DNA of 64,000 nt. Origin: Hornefia porci. Lineage in GTDB: Bacteria; Bacillota; Clostridia; Peptostreptococcales; Anaerovoracaceae. Position numbers and translations under genes: made by a program. The stretch lies in assembly GCF_001940235.1 (NCBI RefSeq), contig NZ_MJIE01000001.1:1054001-1118000 (forward strand), read 5' to 3'. The notes below the pieces were generated by a model. That model saw nothing but the letters and a program-made list of their open reading frames with translations. It had not been told where the DNA came from and searched no databases. Shown here one piece after another: positions 1 to 9,206 of the stretch. Each line of letters begins with the position of its first letter. Positions within the stretch are counted from its first letter, which is position 1.

Positions 1-2
1 GT

Positions 3-992
3 ATTTTCTGCGATCAGCGCACGATTACGGCTCATACGGCGCCCGTCAGCGAGGATGAAGTCACGGAAACCATTGAAACCTGGCTTTCCACACTGGAACA
101 CGTGGAGACGCGGGAGATCGCCTTCTACGGCGGAAGCTTCACAGCCATTCCCATGGAACTCCAGAACCGGTACCTGCGGATCGCCGGACGATACAAGGAG
201 AGCGGCAGGATTCACAAAATTCATCTGTCCACCCGGCCGGATGCCATCGACCCGCACATTCTGGAAAATCTCAGAGAACACAGCGTTGATACCATCGAGC
301 TGGGCGTGCAGTCCTTCGACGACCGGGTTCTAGCCCTGAGCCGGCGCGGGCATGACAGTGCCGACGTTTACCGGAGCGCCCGCATGATACAGGAATACGG
401 CTTCGAACTGGGAATCCAGCTGATGATCGGGCTTCCCGGTGACAGCCCGGAGGCCTGCATCCGCAGTGCCCGTGAGACGGTCCTCCTCCGCCCGCAGATC
501 GCCCGGCTCTATCCCGTCATCGTCATCGAAAACACCGGTCTGTATCATTTGTGGCAGAATGGCGGCTATCGTCCGCTCACACAGCAGGAGGCGGTGATGT
601 GGACAAAGGAAATGTACAAGATCCTGGACGCCGCCGGCATAAATATTATCCGGGTGGGGCTGAAAAGCAGCGACCTGATCCGATCGGGAGGGAGCATCGC
701 GGGAACCACCTTTCATCCCGCCTTCCGGCAGCTGGTGGAGGGGGAAATCGCAAAGGAGCGAATCGAAGAGCAGCTCGCCGCACTCGGTTTTGTTCCCTGC
801 AGCAGCAGAAATCCGAAGAGGGAAGTCCTGTGCATGGCAAACGCCCGCGGACTCTCGAATCTCGTGGGGAACGGAGGCCGCAACCGCCAATATTTCCTTG
901 ATAAATACCCCGGGATTGTTTTATCATATAGAGTATGCAATGAATTACACGATGGTGAATACATCGCGAGAATAAAGGGAGACAAACAATGA
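3..992 (+). CDS. Elp3-like radical SAM protein (5' truncated)
   Basis: The reading frame is open from the window edge and begins inside the radical SAM cluster region: the first visible residues, IFCDQRTI, resemble the last cysteine and following residues of the Elp3-like cluster motif. FYGGSFTAIP and the LGVQSFDDRVL segment are typical of the Elp3/COG1243 radical SAM branch. The substrate is not deducible; Elp3 relatives modify tRNA wobble uridine, but the bacterial members are largely uncharacterised. The stop overlaps the start of the next gene (ATGA), so the two are translationally coupled. The N-terminus and the first cluster cysteines lie outside the window. Confidence 0.85.
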   Translation: MFCDQRTITAHTAPVSEDEVTETIETWLSTLEHVETREIAFYGGSFTAIPMELQNRYLRIAGRYKESGRIHKIHLSTRPDAIDPHILENLREHSVDTIELGVQSFDDRVLALSRRGHDSADVYRSARMIQEYGFELGIQLMIGLPGDSPEACIRSARETVLLRPQIARLYPVIVIENTGLYHLWQNGGYRPLTQQEAVMWTKEMYKILDAAGINIIRVGLKSSDLIRSGGSIAGTTFHPAFRQLVEGEIAKERIEEQLAALGFVPCSSRNPKREVLCMANARGLSNLVGNGGRNRQYFLDKYPGIVLSYRVCNELHDGEYIARIKGDKQ

Positions 993-1264
993 ACGAAACA
1001 CAGAAAGCAGTCGTTACTGTCATCGGCAGGGATATGGTCGGAATTCTGGCCAGGGTTTCCACCGCGGCAGCAGAGGGAAACGCAAATGTCATGGAAGTGA
1101 CTCAGTCCGTTCTGGACGGTTATTTCTGCATGATCATGATCATCGACATCACGGAGGCGACCCGGTCCATCGAAGAGCTTCAGGACAGCATCCGCACAGC
1201 CGTACCCGACATGCAGGTCCATGTCATGCACGAGAACATCTTCAATTCGATGCACCGGATCTAG
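989..1264 (+). CDS. ACT domain protein, UPF0237 family
   Basis: A 91-residue protein that is a single ACT domain, with the family opening [16 protein letters not shown]. Length matches the stand-alone UPF0237 family. ACT domains usually bind small ligands such as amino acids, so a sensing or regulatory role is inferred; no reaction is known. It starts on the ATGA overlap with the radical SAM gene and is followed 19 bp later by the UPF0210 gene. UPF0237/UPF0210 adjacency is a widespread conserved pair in Bacillota, which suggests that the two products act together. Confidence 0.9.
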   Translation: MNETQKAVVTVIGRDMVGILARVSTAAAEGNANVMEVTQSVLDGYFCMIMIIDITEATRSIEELQDSIRTAVPDMQVHVMHENIFNSMHRI

Positions 1265-1283
1265 GAAAGGGGGTGGGAACAGT

Positions 1284-2642
1284 ATGCTGAATATGAGCGA
1301 CATCATGGAAACCATCACCATGATCCGGGAGGAAAATCTGGACATCCGGACCATTACTATGGGGATTTCCCTGATCGACTGCGCCGACGCGGACATCGAC
1401 CGGTCCTGTGAAAAAATCTACCGGAAAATCTATTCTCACGCGAAGGATCTGGTACGAACCGGTGAAGTCATCGAGAAGAAATACGGTATTCCTATAGTGA
1501 ACAAGCGTATCTCTGTCACTCCCGTTTCGATTCTGACCGGAGTCAGCGGCGGCGATCCCGTAAAATACGCCCGGACGCTGGACCGGGTTGCGCACGATGT
1601 GGGCGTGGATTTTCTGGGCGGCTATTCCGCGCTGGTGCAGAAGGGATTCAGCGCCGGCGACCGGGAACTGATCGATTCCATCCCGCAGGCGCTTGCGGAA
1701 ACGGAGCTTGTCTGTTCCTCCGTCAACATCGGTTCCACCAAGGCGGGGATCAATATGGACGCGGTAAGCCTGATGGGAGAAAAGATCCGTGAGGCCGCAG
1801 AGCTCACAAAGGACCGTCAGTGCATCGGCGACGCCAAGCTGGTTGTATTCTGTAACGCCGTGGAGGACAATCCCTTTATGGCAGGGGCCTTCCACGGAAT
1901 CACGGAGGCCGACACAGTTGTCAGCGTCGGCGTGTCGGGTCCAGGCGTGGTCCGCTCCGTACTGTCGAAAATGCCTAAGGACGCTCCCCTGAACGAGGTG
2001 GCGGAAACCATCAAGCGCACTGCCTTCAAGATCACGCGGGTCGGTCAGCTGGTAGGGACGGAGGCCGCGGAGATGCTGGGCGTTCGGTTCGGCATCATCG
2101 ATCTGTCACTGGCCCCCACTCCGGCGGTCGGCGACTCGGTCGCCCATATTCTGGAGGAAATCGGTCTGGAACAGTGCGGCGCTCACGGGACGACGGCGGC
2201 GCTGGCCATGCTCAACGATGCGGTAAAGAAGGGCGGCCTGATGGCTTCCTCCAGTGTCGGCGGACTTTCAGGCGCCTTCATCCCGGTCACTGAAGATGCG
2301 GGGATGATTGCTGCCGCCCGCGCCGGCACCCTTTCCATTGAAAAGCTGGAGGCCATGACAGCTGTCTGCTCCGTCGGGCTGGACATGATCGTCATTCCGG
2401 GCGACACGCCGGCGGATGTGATCTCCGCAATCATCGCCGACGAAGCCGCCATCGGCATGGTCAACTCCAAAACCACCGCCGTCCGTGTGATTCCGGCGAT
2501 CGGACTGGCCGAAGGCGAAGAGCTGGACTTCGGCGGGCTCCTGGGCAGCGGTCCGGTCATGAAGGTCCGGAGCCAGTCTCCCTCCGTTATGATCCGCCGC
2601 GGCGGAAGAATCCCCGCGCCGATGCAGAGTCTGAAGAACTGA
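1284..2642 (+). CDS. UPF0210 (DUF711, PFL-like) family protein
   Basis: A 452-residue member of the UPF0210/DUF711 family, recognised from the N-terminal [25 protein letters not shown] block and from overall length. An upstream in-frame ATG at 1221 lies inside the ACT gene; the start at 1284 is preferred because a GGGGGTGG ribosome binding site lies about 8 bases before it and the family begins here. The structure of relatives resembles a pyruvate-formate-lyase-like barrel, but the biochemical function is unknown. It is probably co-transcribed with the two genes before it. Confidence 0.9.
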   Translation: MLNMSDIMETITMIREENLDIRTITMGISLIDCADADIDRSCEKIYRKIYSHAKDLVRTGEVIEKKYGIPIVNKRISVTPVSILTGVSGGDPVKYARTLDRVAHDVGVDFLGGYSALVQKGFSAGDRELIDSIPQALAETELVCSSVNIGSTKAGINMDAVSLMGEKIREAAELTKDRQCIGDAKLVVFCNAVEDNPFMAGAFHGITEADTVVSVGVSGPGVVRSVLSKMPKDAPLNEVAETIKRTAFKITRVGQLVGTEAAEMLGVRFGIIDLSLAPTPAVGDSVAHILEEIGLEQCGAHGTTAALAMLNDAVKKGGLMASSSVGGLSGAFIPVTEDAGMIAAARAGTLSIEKLEAMTAVCSVGLDMIVIPGDTPADVISAIIADEAAIGMVNSKTTAVRVIPAIGLAEGEELDFGGLLGSGPVMKVRSQSPSVMIRRGGRIPAPMQSLKN

Positions 2643-2658
2643 CAGCACATACCAAATC

Positions 2659-2697
2659 GCCCTGCAGGCAGCAGCGTCACACAACTGTCCGCAGGGC
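2659..2697. terminator. possible terminator hairpin
   Basis: GCCCTGC at 2659-2665 is complementary to GCAGGGC at 2691-2697, between two convergent genes. The loop is long (25 bases) and only a short T-rich stretch follows, so this is a weak candidate. Confidence 0.3.
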
Positions 2698-2760
2698 TAT
2701 TTAACATTTCAGCGTTTTAGCATTTCAGCAGCTTTGTTTCAGACTTCAGGCGTTTTCAGT

Positions 2761-5361
2761 TTACTGAATCGACAGGACCTTGTAATCCTTCGCCTCTACC
2801 GCCTGCTTCAGCACATCGTCCGACACAGGTTCATTCAGCGTGACCACTGCTTTGTTCGCCTCGTGGCTCACTTCAGCGCTCTCTACGCCCTGCACCTCTT
2901 CCAGCGCCTTCTTCACGGTCGCTTCGCAGTGTCCGCACATCATTCCTTCGATATTCATCGTCTTTTCCATTTCCGTAACCTCCTGATTTACATTTTTCTT
3001 TTGCTTTATCTTTTTATCCTTTGAAGCGTCATGCAGTCTGAAAAGATTCAGGCGCAGCGCATTCATACACACGCAGAAGCTGGACAGGCTCATGGCCGCG
3101 GCTCCCAGCATGGGATTCATGGACCATCCCGTCAGGTGGACATAGGCGCCTGCAGCCACCGGAATCAGAACAGCGTTATAGAAAAACGCCCAGAACAGAT
3201 TCTCATGAATATTCTTCACCGTCTGACGGCTCAGCCGCAGCGCTGCCGGAACATCGCTGAGTCTGCTGTTCATCAGCACCACATCCGCTGCGTCGATGGC
3301 GACATCTGTTCCCGCACCGATGGCGACGCCGGTATCTGCCCGCGTCAGAGCAGGCGCATCGTTGATTCCGTCTCCGACCATGGCTACCTTGCCCTGCTTT
3401 TTCAGTCTGCGGATCACAGCCTCCTTGCCGGTCGGCAGAACGCCTGCGATCACCTCGTCCACGCCGGCCTGCTTTCCTATCGCCCGGGCGGTGCGCTCGT
3501 TGTCTCCCGTCAGCATGACCACATGGATGCCCATATTTCTGAGCTGCCGGATCGCCTCCGGACTGTCCTCCTTGATGGTATCCGCCACCGCAATCATTCC
3601 GGCAAACCGGTCGTCCTCTGCGAAATACAGACAGGTTTTTCCTTCCTCTGCCAGTTTCTCTGCTCTGCCGAGGATCGCCTGAGGCACCGGGCATTTCCTT
3701 TGTACAAAATCAAGGTTCCCCCCGGTCAGGGACCGGCCGCTCTGCATACCCTGCAGCCCGTGACCGCTGACGGCCTGAAAAGCCGTGACACCGGCGGGTA
3801 CGATTCCCTGCGATTCTGCCCGGGCCAGCACTGCCCGCGCCAGCGGATGCTCACTCTTTCCTTCCAGCGCCGCGGCCAGGGACAGCAGTTCAGTTTCTGT
3901 AAAACCTTCTGCAGGAACCATATCCGTCACCTGCGGCTCGCCTCTGGTAATCGTTCCGGTCTTATCCAGCGCGACGATCTGCGTGCGTCCGGTTTCCTCC
4001 AGCGACTCTGCAGTTTTGAACAAAATCCCGTTCTTCGCGCCCAGGCCGTTTCCGACCATGATGGCGACCGGCGTCGCGAGCCCCAGTGCGCAGGGACAGC
4101 TGATCACCAGAACCGCAATTCCGCGGGCCAGCGCATATCCCGGATCCTGCCCGACGAGGAGCCAGATAATCATCGTAACGATTGCAATTCCGATGACAGC
4201 GGGTACAAAAATTCCCGAAACCTTATCTGCGATCTTGGCAATCGGAGCCTTTGTCGCCGCAGCATCGCTGACCATCTGAATAATCTGCGCCAGGGTCGTA
4301 TCCTCGCCTACGCGGGTCGCTTCGGCCCGGATGAATCCGCCCTGATTCACCGTCGCTGCAGAAACCATATCGCCTTTTCCTTTGTCCACCGGAATGCTCT
4401 CTCCGGTCAGCGCTGATTCGTCAACCGCGGTCTCACCCTCCAGGATCACTCCGTCCACCGGAATATTCTCCCCCGGCCGGACCACGAACTGATCTCCCGC
4501 ACGAACTGAGTCAACGGCAACCTCCGTCTCCGCACCGTCCCTCAGAACCGTTGCGGTTTTCGGCGCAAGCTTCATCAGGCCTTTCAGCGCGTCAGTCGTT
4601 CTTCCCTTCGACATCGCCTCCAGCATCTTTCCGATTGTGATCAGCGTTACAATCATCGCGGCCGCTTCGAAATAGAAGTCATGCATATCCGCCGTCACTG
4701 CCGCGCTGTCTCCAGCCGCCTGATCTCCGGTCATGCGGAACAGAACGAATACGCTCCATCCGAAGGAAACCGCCGACCCCATCGCCACGAGAGTGTCCAT
4801 GTTCGGTGCGCCGTGCACCAGGCTTTTGAAGCCGCTGACAAAGAATTTTTTGTTGATCATCATAACGACGGCCGCCAGGATCATCTCCAGAAGTCCCATG
4901 GCCACATGATTTCCCTGAAAGAACGCCGGCACCGGCCAGCTCCACATCATATGTCCCATGGAGAAATACATCAGCACCAGCAGAAATCCCACGGACGCGA
5001 TCAGTCGGCGCTTCAGGACCGGCGTTTCGTGATCCGCAAGAGCCTCCTCCTCCGCCGCGTAACGGTCATAACCGGTTCCGGCCGCAGATGCTGATGAGAC
5101 CGGAGCGCCTCCGGCAGCTTTTTGCGCCATACTCTGCGACGAAGCGTCTCCCGTACCTGTGCGTTTCTTCGGCGAAGCGCCATATCCCGCGTCCTGCACT
5201 GCTTTGATGATTTCCGCATCCGATGCGGTACCTTCAACTCCCATGGAATTAGTCAGCAGACTGACCGAGCACCCGGTCACCCCCGACACTCTGTTCACCG
5301 CCTTCTCCACCCGGCTCTGACAGGCCGCGCAGCTCATTCCCGTAACAATATACTGTTTCAA
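2761..5361 (-). CDS. copA: Copper-exporting P1B-type ATPase with fused C-terminal CopZ-like domain
   Basis: An 866-residue copper-transporting P-type ATPase. An N-terminal heavy-metal domain carries GMSCAAC (residues about 8-14). The membrane part carries the CPC metal site ([12 protein letters not shown]), and the cytoplasmic part the DKTGTIT phosphorylation loop and the [10 protein letters not shown] hinge. Unusually, the frame runs on through a Lys/Asn-rich linker into a second complete metal-binding domain (about residues 798-866, GMMCGHC) that looks like a free CopZ chaperone. The start is TTG at 5361 with GGGAGG 8 bases upstream. It lies 28 bp downstream of csoR and is probably in one transcript with it. 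It pumps Cu(I) out of the cytoplasm. Confidence 0.95.
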   Translation of the reverse strand: MKQYIVTGMSCAACQSRVEKAVNRVSGVTGCSVSLLTNSMGVEGTASDAEIIKAVQDAGYGASPKKRTGTGDASSQSMAQKAAGGAPVSSASAAGTGYDRYAAEEEALADHETPVLKRRLIASVGFLLVLMYFSMGHMMWSWPVPAFFQGNHVAMGLLEMILAAVVMMINKKFFVSGFKSLVHGAPNMDTLVAMGSAVSFGWSVFVLFRMTGDQAAGDSAAVTADMHDFYFEAAAMIVTLITIGKMLEAMSKGRTTDALKGLMKLAPKTATVLRDGAETEVAVDSVRAGDQFVVRPGENIPVDGVILEGETAVDESALTGESIPVDKGKGDMVSAATVNQGGFIRAEATRVGEDTTLAQIIQMVSDAAATKAPIAKIADKVSGIFVPAVIGIAIVTMIIWLLVGQDPGYALARGIAVLVISCPCALGLATPVAIMVGNGLGAKNGILFKTAESLEETGRTQIVALDKTGTITRGEPQVTDMVPAEGFTETELLSLAAALEGKSEHPLARAVLARAESQGIVPAGVTAFQAVSGHGLQGMQSGRSLTGGNLDFVQRKCPVPQAILGRAEKLAEEGKTCLYFAEDDRFAGMIAVADTIKEDSPEAIRQLRNMGIHVVMLTGDNERTARAIGKQAGVDEVIAGVLPTGKEAVIRRLKKQGKVAMVGDGINDAPALTRADTGVAIGAGTDVAIDAADVVLMNSRLSDVPAALRLSRQTVKNIHENLFWAFFYNAVLIPVAAGAYVHLTGWSMNPMLGAAAMSLSSFCVCMNALRLNLFRLHDASKDKKIKQKKNVNQEVTEMEKTMNIEGMMCGHCEATVKKALEEVQGVESAEVSHEANKAVVTLNEPVSDDVLKQAVEAKDYKVLSIQ
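2968..2984 (-). promoter_or_regulatory. copZ: internal ribosome binding site and start for a separate CopZ
   Basis: Inside copA, a perfect AGGAGG (2979-2984) stands 8 bases before an in-frame ATG (2968-2970). Starting there would give a 69-residue protein, [15 protein letters not shown]..., exactly a CopZ copper chaperone, ending at 2761. No stop codon separates it from the ATPase frame. The sequence therefore predicts both a CopA-CopZ fusion and free CopZ from one message; whether both are made is inference. Confidence 0.6.
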
Positions 5362-5389
5362 AATCTCGCCTCCCTCGCGTTTTATCTCA

Positions 5390-5848
5390 TTATTTCATCA
5401 GTTTCTGAAGTGTCTTCAGAAGCTCGTCAATTGTCTCGTCATTTCCCTCCCGGATATCGTCAGCCACACAGGTGCGGATGTGATTCGCCATCAGTACCCG
5501 GTTGAAGCTGTTCAGCGCCGAGCCGGCAGCCGCGCTCTGGGTCAGGATGTCAGGGCAGTAAGCGCCTTCCTCCACCATACGTTTCAGCCCGCGAATCTGG
5601 CCTTCAATGCGGCTCAGCCGGTTGATCAGGTCCTTATATTCCTCCGGAGTCCGCTCCTTGGTCCGATGCTGACAGCAGCAGTCCGGCGCCGAGCCGGCCG
5701 CCGTTTCCGGCGACGTCGGGGCAGACGTTGGCTCGGCTGACGGCGTGACCGCGGACGAAGGTCCCGACTTTGGCGAGGCCGCGGTCACTGTTGACGACGA
5801 AACCTCCGTTTCCGGTGTTTTTATTTCTGATATAGTACAGTTCTCCAT
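5390..5848 (-). CDS. csoR: Copper-sensing transcriptional repressor CsoR
   Basis: The C-terminal part is a canonical CsoR/RcnR helical repressor: [20 protein letters not shown], then the Cu(I) ligand set Cys (YCPDIL), His and Cys (NHIRTC) in the usual spacing. The N-terminal stretch of about 60 residues is a Ser/Thr/Pro-rich, probably disordered extension ending in CCCQH, longer than in typical CsoR (about 100 residues in all). The start at 5848 is chosen for the GGGAAGGGA site upstream; a longer start at 5941 would lie within the operator region. It heads the copA operon and should repress it until copper binds. Confidence 0.93.
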   Translation of the reverse strand: MENCTISEIKTPETEVSSSTVTAASPKSGPSSAVTPSAEPTSAPTSPETAAGSAPDCCCQHRTKERTPEEYKDLINRLSRIEGQIRGLKRMVEEGAYCPDILTQSAAAGSALNSFNRVLMANHIRTCVADDIREGNDETIDELLKTLQKLMK

Positions 5849-5939
5849 GATTTCCCTTCCCTTCTTCCGTCGGCACTCCGCAGACTGTGCTTCGCCCGCC
5901 GCGGCACATGCCGCACCGTTTTTCTTTTGTTGTCGCCAC

Positions 5940-5956
5940 ATACCCCATTGGGGTAT
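5940..5956. promoter_or_regulatory. CsoR operator 2 (downstream of start site)
   Basis: ATACCCCATTGGGGTAT is a perfect palindrome apart from its central base, and of the same type as operator 1. Its centre lies 37 bp from that of operator 1, just downstream of the expected transcription start. Confidence 0.85.
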
Positions 5957-5971
5957 CTTCCAGGCACAGCT

Positions 5972-6000
5972 ATTATATACCCACTAGGGGTATTTGTCAA
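5972..6000 (-). promoter_or_regulatory. csoR-copA promoter
   Basis: On the minus strand, TTGACA (5995-6000) and TATAAT (5972-5977) are separated by exactly 17 bp, a full consensus sigma-A promoter. The spacer is filled by a CsoR operator. Confidence 0.85.
5977..5993. promoter_or_regulatory. CsoR operator 1 (promoter spacer)
   Basis: ATACCCACTAGGGGTAT is a near-perfect palindrome matching the known CsoR box (TACCCC-N3-GGGGTA type). It occupies the spacer between -35 and -10, so bound repressor would exclude RNA polymerase. Confidence 0.85.
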
Positions 6001-6044
6001 ACATCAGATTCTCTGCGTTCTGCATCAATAATTTTCTGCGGTTA

Positions 6045-6073
6045 TTGCGAATCAGCTCACTCTGTGGCATAAT
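6045..6073 (+). promoter_or_regulatory. promoter of the aldo/keto reductase gene
   Basis: TTGCGA (6045-6050) and CATAAT (6068-6073) are separated by 17 bp, 22 bp before the start codon of the reductase. Confidence 0.5.
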
Positions 6074-6094
6074 GGCCGCAAGGAGGCATCACTC

Positions 6095-7117
6095 ATGAAA
6101 AAAATCAGTCTTGGAAAAACAGGAATCACTTCCGACAAAAACGGATTCGGCGCGCTGCCCATCCAGCGCATTTCCTTTGAAGATGCCGAGCGCATCATTC
6201 TCAAAGCCATCGAAGGCGGCATTACATATTTCGACACCGCCCGTTTTTACACAGACAGTGAGCAAAAGCTGGGACGCGCACTCGCAGGCCGTCGTCACGA
6301 AGTCACTATAGCCACAAAGACAATGTGCAGAACCACCGAAGAATTCTGGACCCAGCTTAATCAGTCGCTGACTGATCTGCGCACCGACTACATCGATATT
6401 TACCAGTTCCATAACCCGGACTTCTGTCCCAGACCCGGCGACGGTACCGGACTTTATGAGGTTATGCTGGATGCGAAGAAGCAGGGAAAAATACTACATA
6501 TCGGCATCACCAATCATCGTCTTCCGGTAGCCGAGGAAGCCATTGACTCCGGACTTTATGAAACACTGCAGTTCCCGTTTTCCTACCTGGCGGCCCCTCA
6601 GGATCTTGCACTGGCTGAAAAATGTGCGCAGAACGGAATGGGATTCATCGCAATGAAAGCCCTTAGCGGCGGTCTGATCAACCGCGCCGACGTTGCTTAT
6701 GCGTTCTGCGATCAATATGATTACGTGCTGCCTATCTGGGGAATCCAGAAAATGTCCGAGCTTGATGAATTTCTGGAGTGCGGAAAAAATCCACCTGCGT
6801 ATGACGAGGAAATGCGAGCTTTCGTCGCTTCCGAACGCGCCCAGCTCTCCGGTGATTTCTGCCGCGGATGCGGCTATTGCATGCCATGTCCCGCAGGCAT
6901 TAAAATCAACGACTGCGCACGAATGTCACTGATGATTCGCCGTGCGCCCGTCGAGATTTATATGAACAAAGAATACCAGGCTGAGATGCAGAAAATAAAA
7001 GGATGCCTGCACTGCGACAGTTGCCGGCAAAAATGCCCCTACGGTCTGGACACACCGGCGCTGCTGGAGAAAAATCTCCTGGACTACGAAGAGGTTCTGG
7101 CCGGAAAAGCTTTGTAG
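6095..7117 (+). CDS. Aldo/keto reductase with C-terminal 4Fe-4S ferredoxin domain
   Basis: A 340-residue protein. Residues 1 to about 260 form an aldo/keto reductase barrel (FGALPIQRI, ITYFDTARFYTDSEQKLGRAL, DYIDIYQFHN). The C-terminal part carries two cysteine clusters, CRGCGYCMPCPAGI and CLHCDSCRQKCPYG, typical of 4Fe-4S-binding aldo/keto reductases of anaerobes. The substrate is unknown; such proteins probably pass electrons between NAD(P)H and an iron-sulfur partner. The start has an AAGGAGG site 8 bases upstream and its own promoter. The gene is divergent from csoR. Confidence 0.9.
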   Translation: MKKISLGKTGITSDKNGFGALPIQRISFEDAERIILKAIEGGITYFDTARFYTDSEQKLGRALAGRRHEVTIATKTMCRTTEEFWTQLNQSLTDLRTDYIDIYQFHNPDFCPRPGDGTGLYEVMLDAKKQGKILHIGITNHRLPVAEEAIDSGLYETLQFPFSYLAAPQDLALAEKCAQNGMGFIAMKALSGGLINRADVAYAFCDQYDYVLPIWGIQKMSELDEFLECGKNPPAYDEEMRAFVASERAQLSGDFCRGCGYCMPCPAGIKINDCARMSLMIRRAPVEIYMNKEYQAEMQKIKGCLHCDSCRQKCPYGLDTPALLEKNLLDYEEVLAGKAL

Positions 7118-7416
7118 CTGCAGCAGCGCTTACTTTGCTACAACGACGCAGCGAGGCCTCGGACCCCTGCAAACAGGCGGACAGCCCCGGGAGGCCTCGC
7201 AAAGCCCGGCAGCCAGGCGAGCAAGGCGGGCAGCCCCACAAACTGAAATCGCGGCGCACGAAGATCTCCGACGAGGATCGCACGCAGGCGGGCAGCCTCG
7301 AGAGGCCTCGCAAAGGTCGATATTGTTTCATATCTATTGCCAGCAGCAGGTATTGCATCGCAACGCATCGTAATTAGCCGATTTCAAAGCCCCCTAAATA
7401 GCCCTTGATCTGAAAA

Positions 7417-7455
7417 TCTGCCACAAAAAGCAAAAAAATCCAAAAATGTGGCAGA
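7417..7455. repeat. TGCCACA hairpin element, copy 1
   Basis: TCTGCCACA (7417-7425) pairs perfectly with TGTGGCAGA (7447-7455) across an A-rich loop. The loop ends in CCAAAAA, as in copy 2, 200 bp downstream in the same orientation. Confidence 0.6.
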
Positions 7456-7616
7456 CTCCGCGTCAATATTTTACATATTTTACCATTTTGCTCGGAGAAA
7501 TATATTCATAGTATAAATTTTGCGTCATATTTTCGTTAAACCACGGTACGAATGACTAATTTTCGATACTCCAATTTTAAAATATATGTCATACATAGTA
7601 AAAATGCTATGAAATC

Positions 7617-7651
7617 TGCCACATTTCTCGAAAAAAACCAAAAATGTGGCA
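7617..7651. repeat. TGCCACA hairpin element, copy 2
   Basis: TGCCACATTT (7617-7626) pairs perfectly with AAATGTGGCA (7642-7651). Loop and flanks resemble copy 1: GAAATCTGCC before, and an A-rich loop with CCAAAAA. Confidence 0.6.
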
Positions 7652-7774
7652 ACTCTGACCATCATCTAACCTGTACCTGACTTTAACTCCGGCATCAGCC
7701 GTTCTTGGCCGACAGTCTCCAGGCTAATCCGAAAATAATTCAAAAATAATCCGAAAACAATTGAAAAAGACAGC

Positions 7775-7826
7775 CGGAAAAAGAGGCTGTGCATCAGCAT
7801 TTTGTTTTGCCAGATGCCGCAGCCTC
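7775..7826 (-). terminator. rho-independent terminator
   Basis: Read on the minus strand, GAGGCTG pairs with CAGCCTC, with an inner GCATC/GATGC stem, and is followed by a T-run (CTTTTTCC). It probably ends the transcript of the two secreted-protein genes, about 300 bp after the last stop. Confidence 0.65.
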
Positions 7827-8003
7827 CTGTTTATGCATATTCCGATGTTTAATTTCGGCCCTGCCCAGTTCCGCATGTTAATCTGCGCTTTCTCCGGTCT
7901 TGTTGCCCACCTGTGCAGCAAATCCGATTAAATTCTGTCAACTTCGCCGGGTTCGGCTACATTTCCTCGCGGACTCGGCTACATTCCTTCGTCGTGCTCG
8001 TCC

Positions 8004-8126
8004 GCATTCCTTCGCCGGGCTCGTTATCATCGTCGCAGAGATCGCGAAGATTGCGACAATTATAGAGACAGAAAGGGCTGCTCTCGCAAGGTTCGCATTC
8101 CCTCGCCGGGCTCGTCATCATCGCAG
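8004..8126. repeat. degenerate repeats next to a stop codon
   Basis: A unit of about 32-35 bp beginning GCATTCC(T/C)TCGCCGGGCTCG occurs at 8004-8038 and 8095-8126. The second copy ends one base before the stop codon of the minus-strand gene. Shorter fragments of the same motif extend back to about 7942. Confidence 0.6.
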
Positions 8127-9185
8127 TTATTTAACCTTTACGGTTTTGGTTGCGGAGAATTTGCCGAAATAGTTTTTGCCGCCGACTGTCTTGTATGCGC
8201 GGACTTTGACGGAATACTTCTTTCCTTTCTTCAGGTTCTTAATGGTCTTTTTTGTCAGCTTGGTGTTGACCTTGGACCACTTACTTGAGCCCTTCTTCTT
8301 ATATTTGATCTGATATTTCGCGCCTTTAATCTTTTTCACGGAAACGGTGGCTTTCTTTGTTCCTGCCTTAAGCCCGGTAATCTTTGCAGTCGCGATTTTC
8401 GGAGCCCTGACAGTGACAGTCGACGCCTCGCCGAAGATTTTGCCTGTAATATCTGCGCCGGTCCAGCTCTTAATATTGACGGTTCCTGTCGGCGCAATTG
8501 TATAGGTACCCGGCTTTGTCAGAGTAAACGTCGCTGCACCGTTCTTGTAGTATGTCTTGACGGCGGTCAGTTTTCCGGTACTCTTATCGACTGTATTCAG
8601 CGTCGCGGCAGCCGGCCTGATGGTGCTGCCGCTTCCGGCGTCATACACTGAGACCTTTGCCGTGATTTTCTCGCCTGCCGTCGCGGTGTACGCGGTCTTT
8701 GTCAGATAACTGTACTGGTCCGAGTAGTTTTTGTCGCTGTAGGCTCCCGCAAAAAGCTTGTCTCCGCTCTTCACCGCGATTTCAGAAACGCCCTTCGCAT
8801 TATATTTGCCGTTTGTAAAATAGTATCCGACGATATCATGCCCGAACTGCTTTGTGACCAGCGAACCGTAGTCGGTTCTGGAGAGCCCGAGATACTCCGT
8901 CACCTTGTCTTCTCCGTATTTCTGAATGGTCGCCGCGACAAGGACGTCAGCGTAGGACACACCGTCCGCCTCCACGGTTTTCAATTCCGGGAAATACTTC
9001 TCCGCCAGATCGCCGGTGGCCGTAACCTTCTCATTTACCATATCATACTGATTCGGAATGCCGGCGCTGAACGTAACCGTCGCCTTCTGCGACGCCGTAC
9101 CCTCCGCGAACGCCATTCCCGGCATAAACGCCATTACCATTGTCAGGGCGAGCACCGCGATCAGCGCTCTGGAAAACTTCTTCAT
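8127..9185 (-). CDS. Secreted DUF4430-like / FN3 surface protein
   Basis: A 352-residue exported protein. A signal peptide (about residues 1-27, ending MAFA) is followed by a domain resembling DUF4430, the transcobalamin-like fold: GVSYADVLVAA early, then GYYFTNGKYNAKGVSE and VKSGDKLFAG. A middle beta-rich region follows, then a Lys-rich fibronectin-III-like domain at the C-terminus (YQIKYKKKG to KVRAYKT). No sortase motif or lipobox is seen; the basic C-terminal domain may hold the protein in the wall. It is the second gene behind a cobalamin riboswitch, 21 bp after the propeller protein, so binding of a corrinoid at the surface is a reasonable inference. GGAGG precedes the start. Confidence 0.8.
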   Translation of the reverse strand: MKKFSRALIAVLALTMVMAFMPGMAFAEGTASQKATVTFSAGIPNQYDMVNEKVTATGDLAEKYFPELKTVEADGVSYADVLVAATIQKYGEDKVTEYLGLSRTDYGSLVTKQFGHDIVGYYFTNGKYNAKGVSEIAVKSGDKLFAGAYSDKNYSDQYSYLTKTAYTATAGEKITAKVSVYDAGSGSTIRPAAATLNTVDKSTGKLTAVKTYYKNGAATFTLTKPGTYTIAPTGTVNIKSWTGADITGKIFGEASTVTVRAPKIATAKITGLKAGTKKATVSVKKIKGAKYQIKYKKKGSSKWSKVNTKLTKKTIKNLKKGKKYSVKVRAYKTVGGKNYFGKFSATKTVKVK

Positions 9186-9206
9186 AACTTGTCCTCCTCT
9201 TGATAA

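Larger units (their letters stand above)
7118..8126. other. 1-kb non-coding, repeat-rich region
   Basis: No convincing gene is seen. The first 260 bp hold GC-rich imperfect repeats (GAGGCCTCGCAAAG near 7191 and 7310; GGCGGGCAGCC-like units). The middle is AT-rich with two related hairpins. It then holds a minus-strand terminator and degenerate repeats that run up to the stop codon of the next gene. Short open frames here have no ribosome binding site and atypical composition. Confidence 0.7.

Noticed and set aside
3031..4416. 461-codon open frame opposite copA
   Set aside because: Antisense shadow of copA with low-complexity His/Arg/Gln-rich translation and no start signals.
7724..7921. 65-codon minus-strand frame in the non-coding kilobase
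   Set aside because: It runs through the terminator stem at 7775-7826 and has no ribosome binding site or recognisable product.
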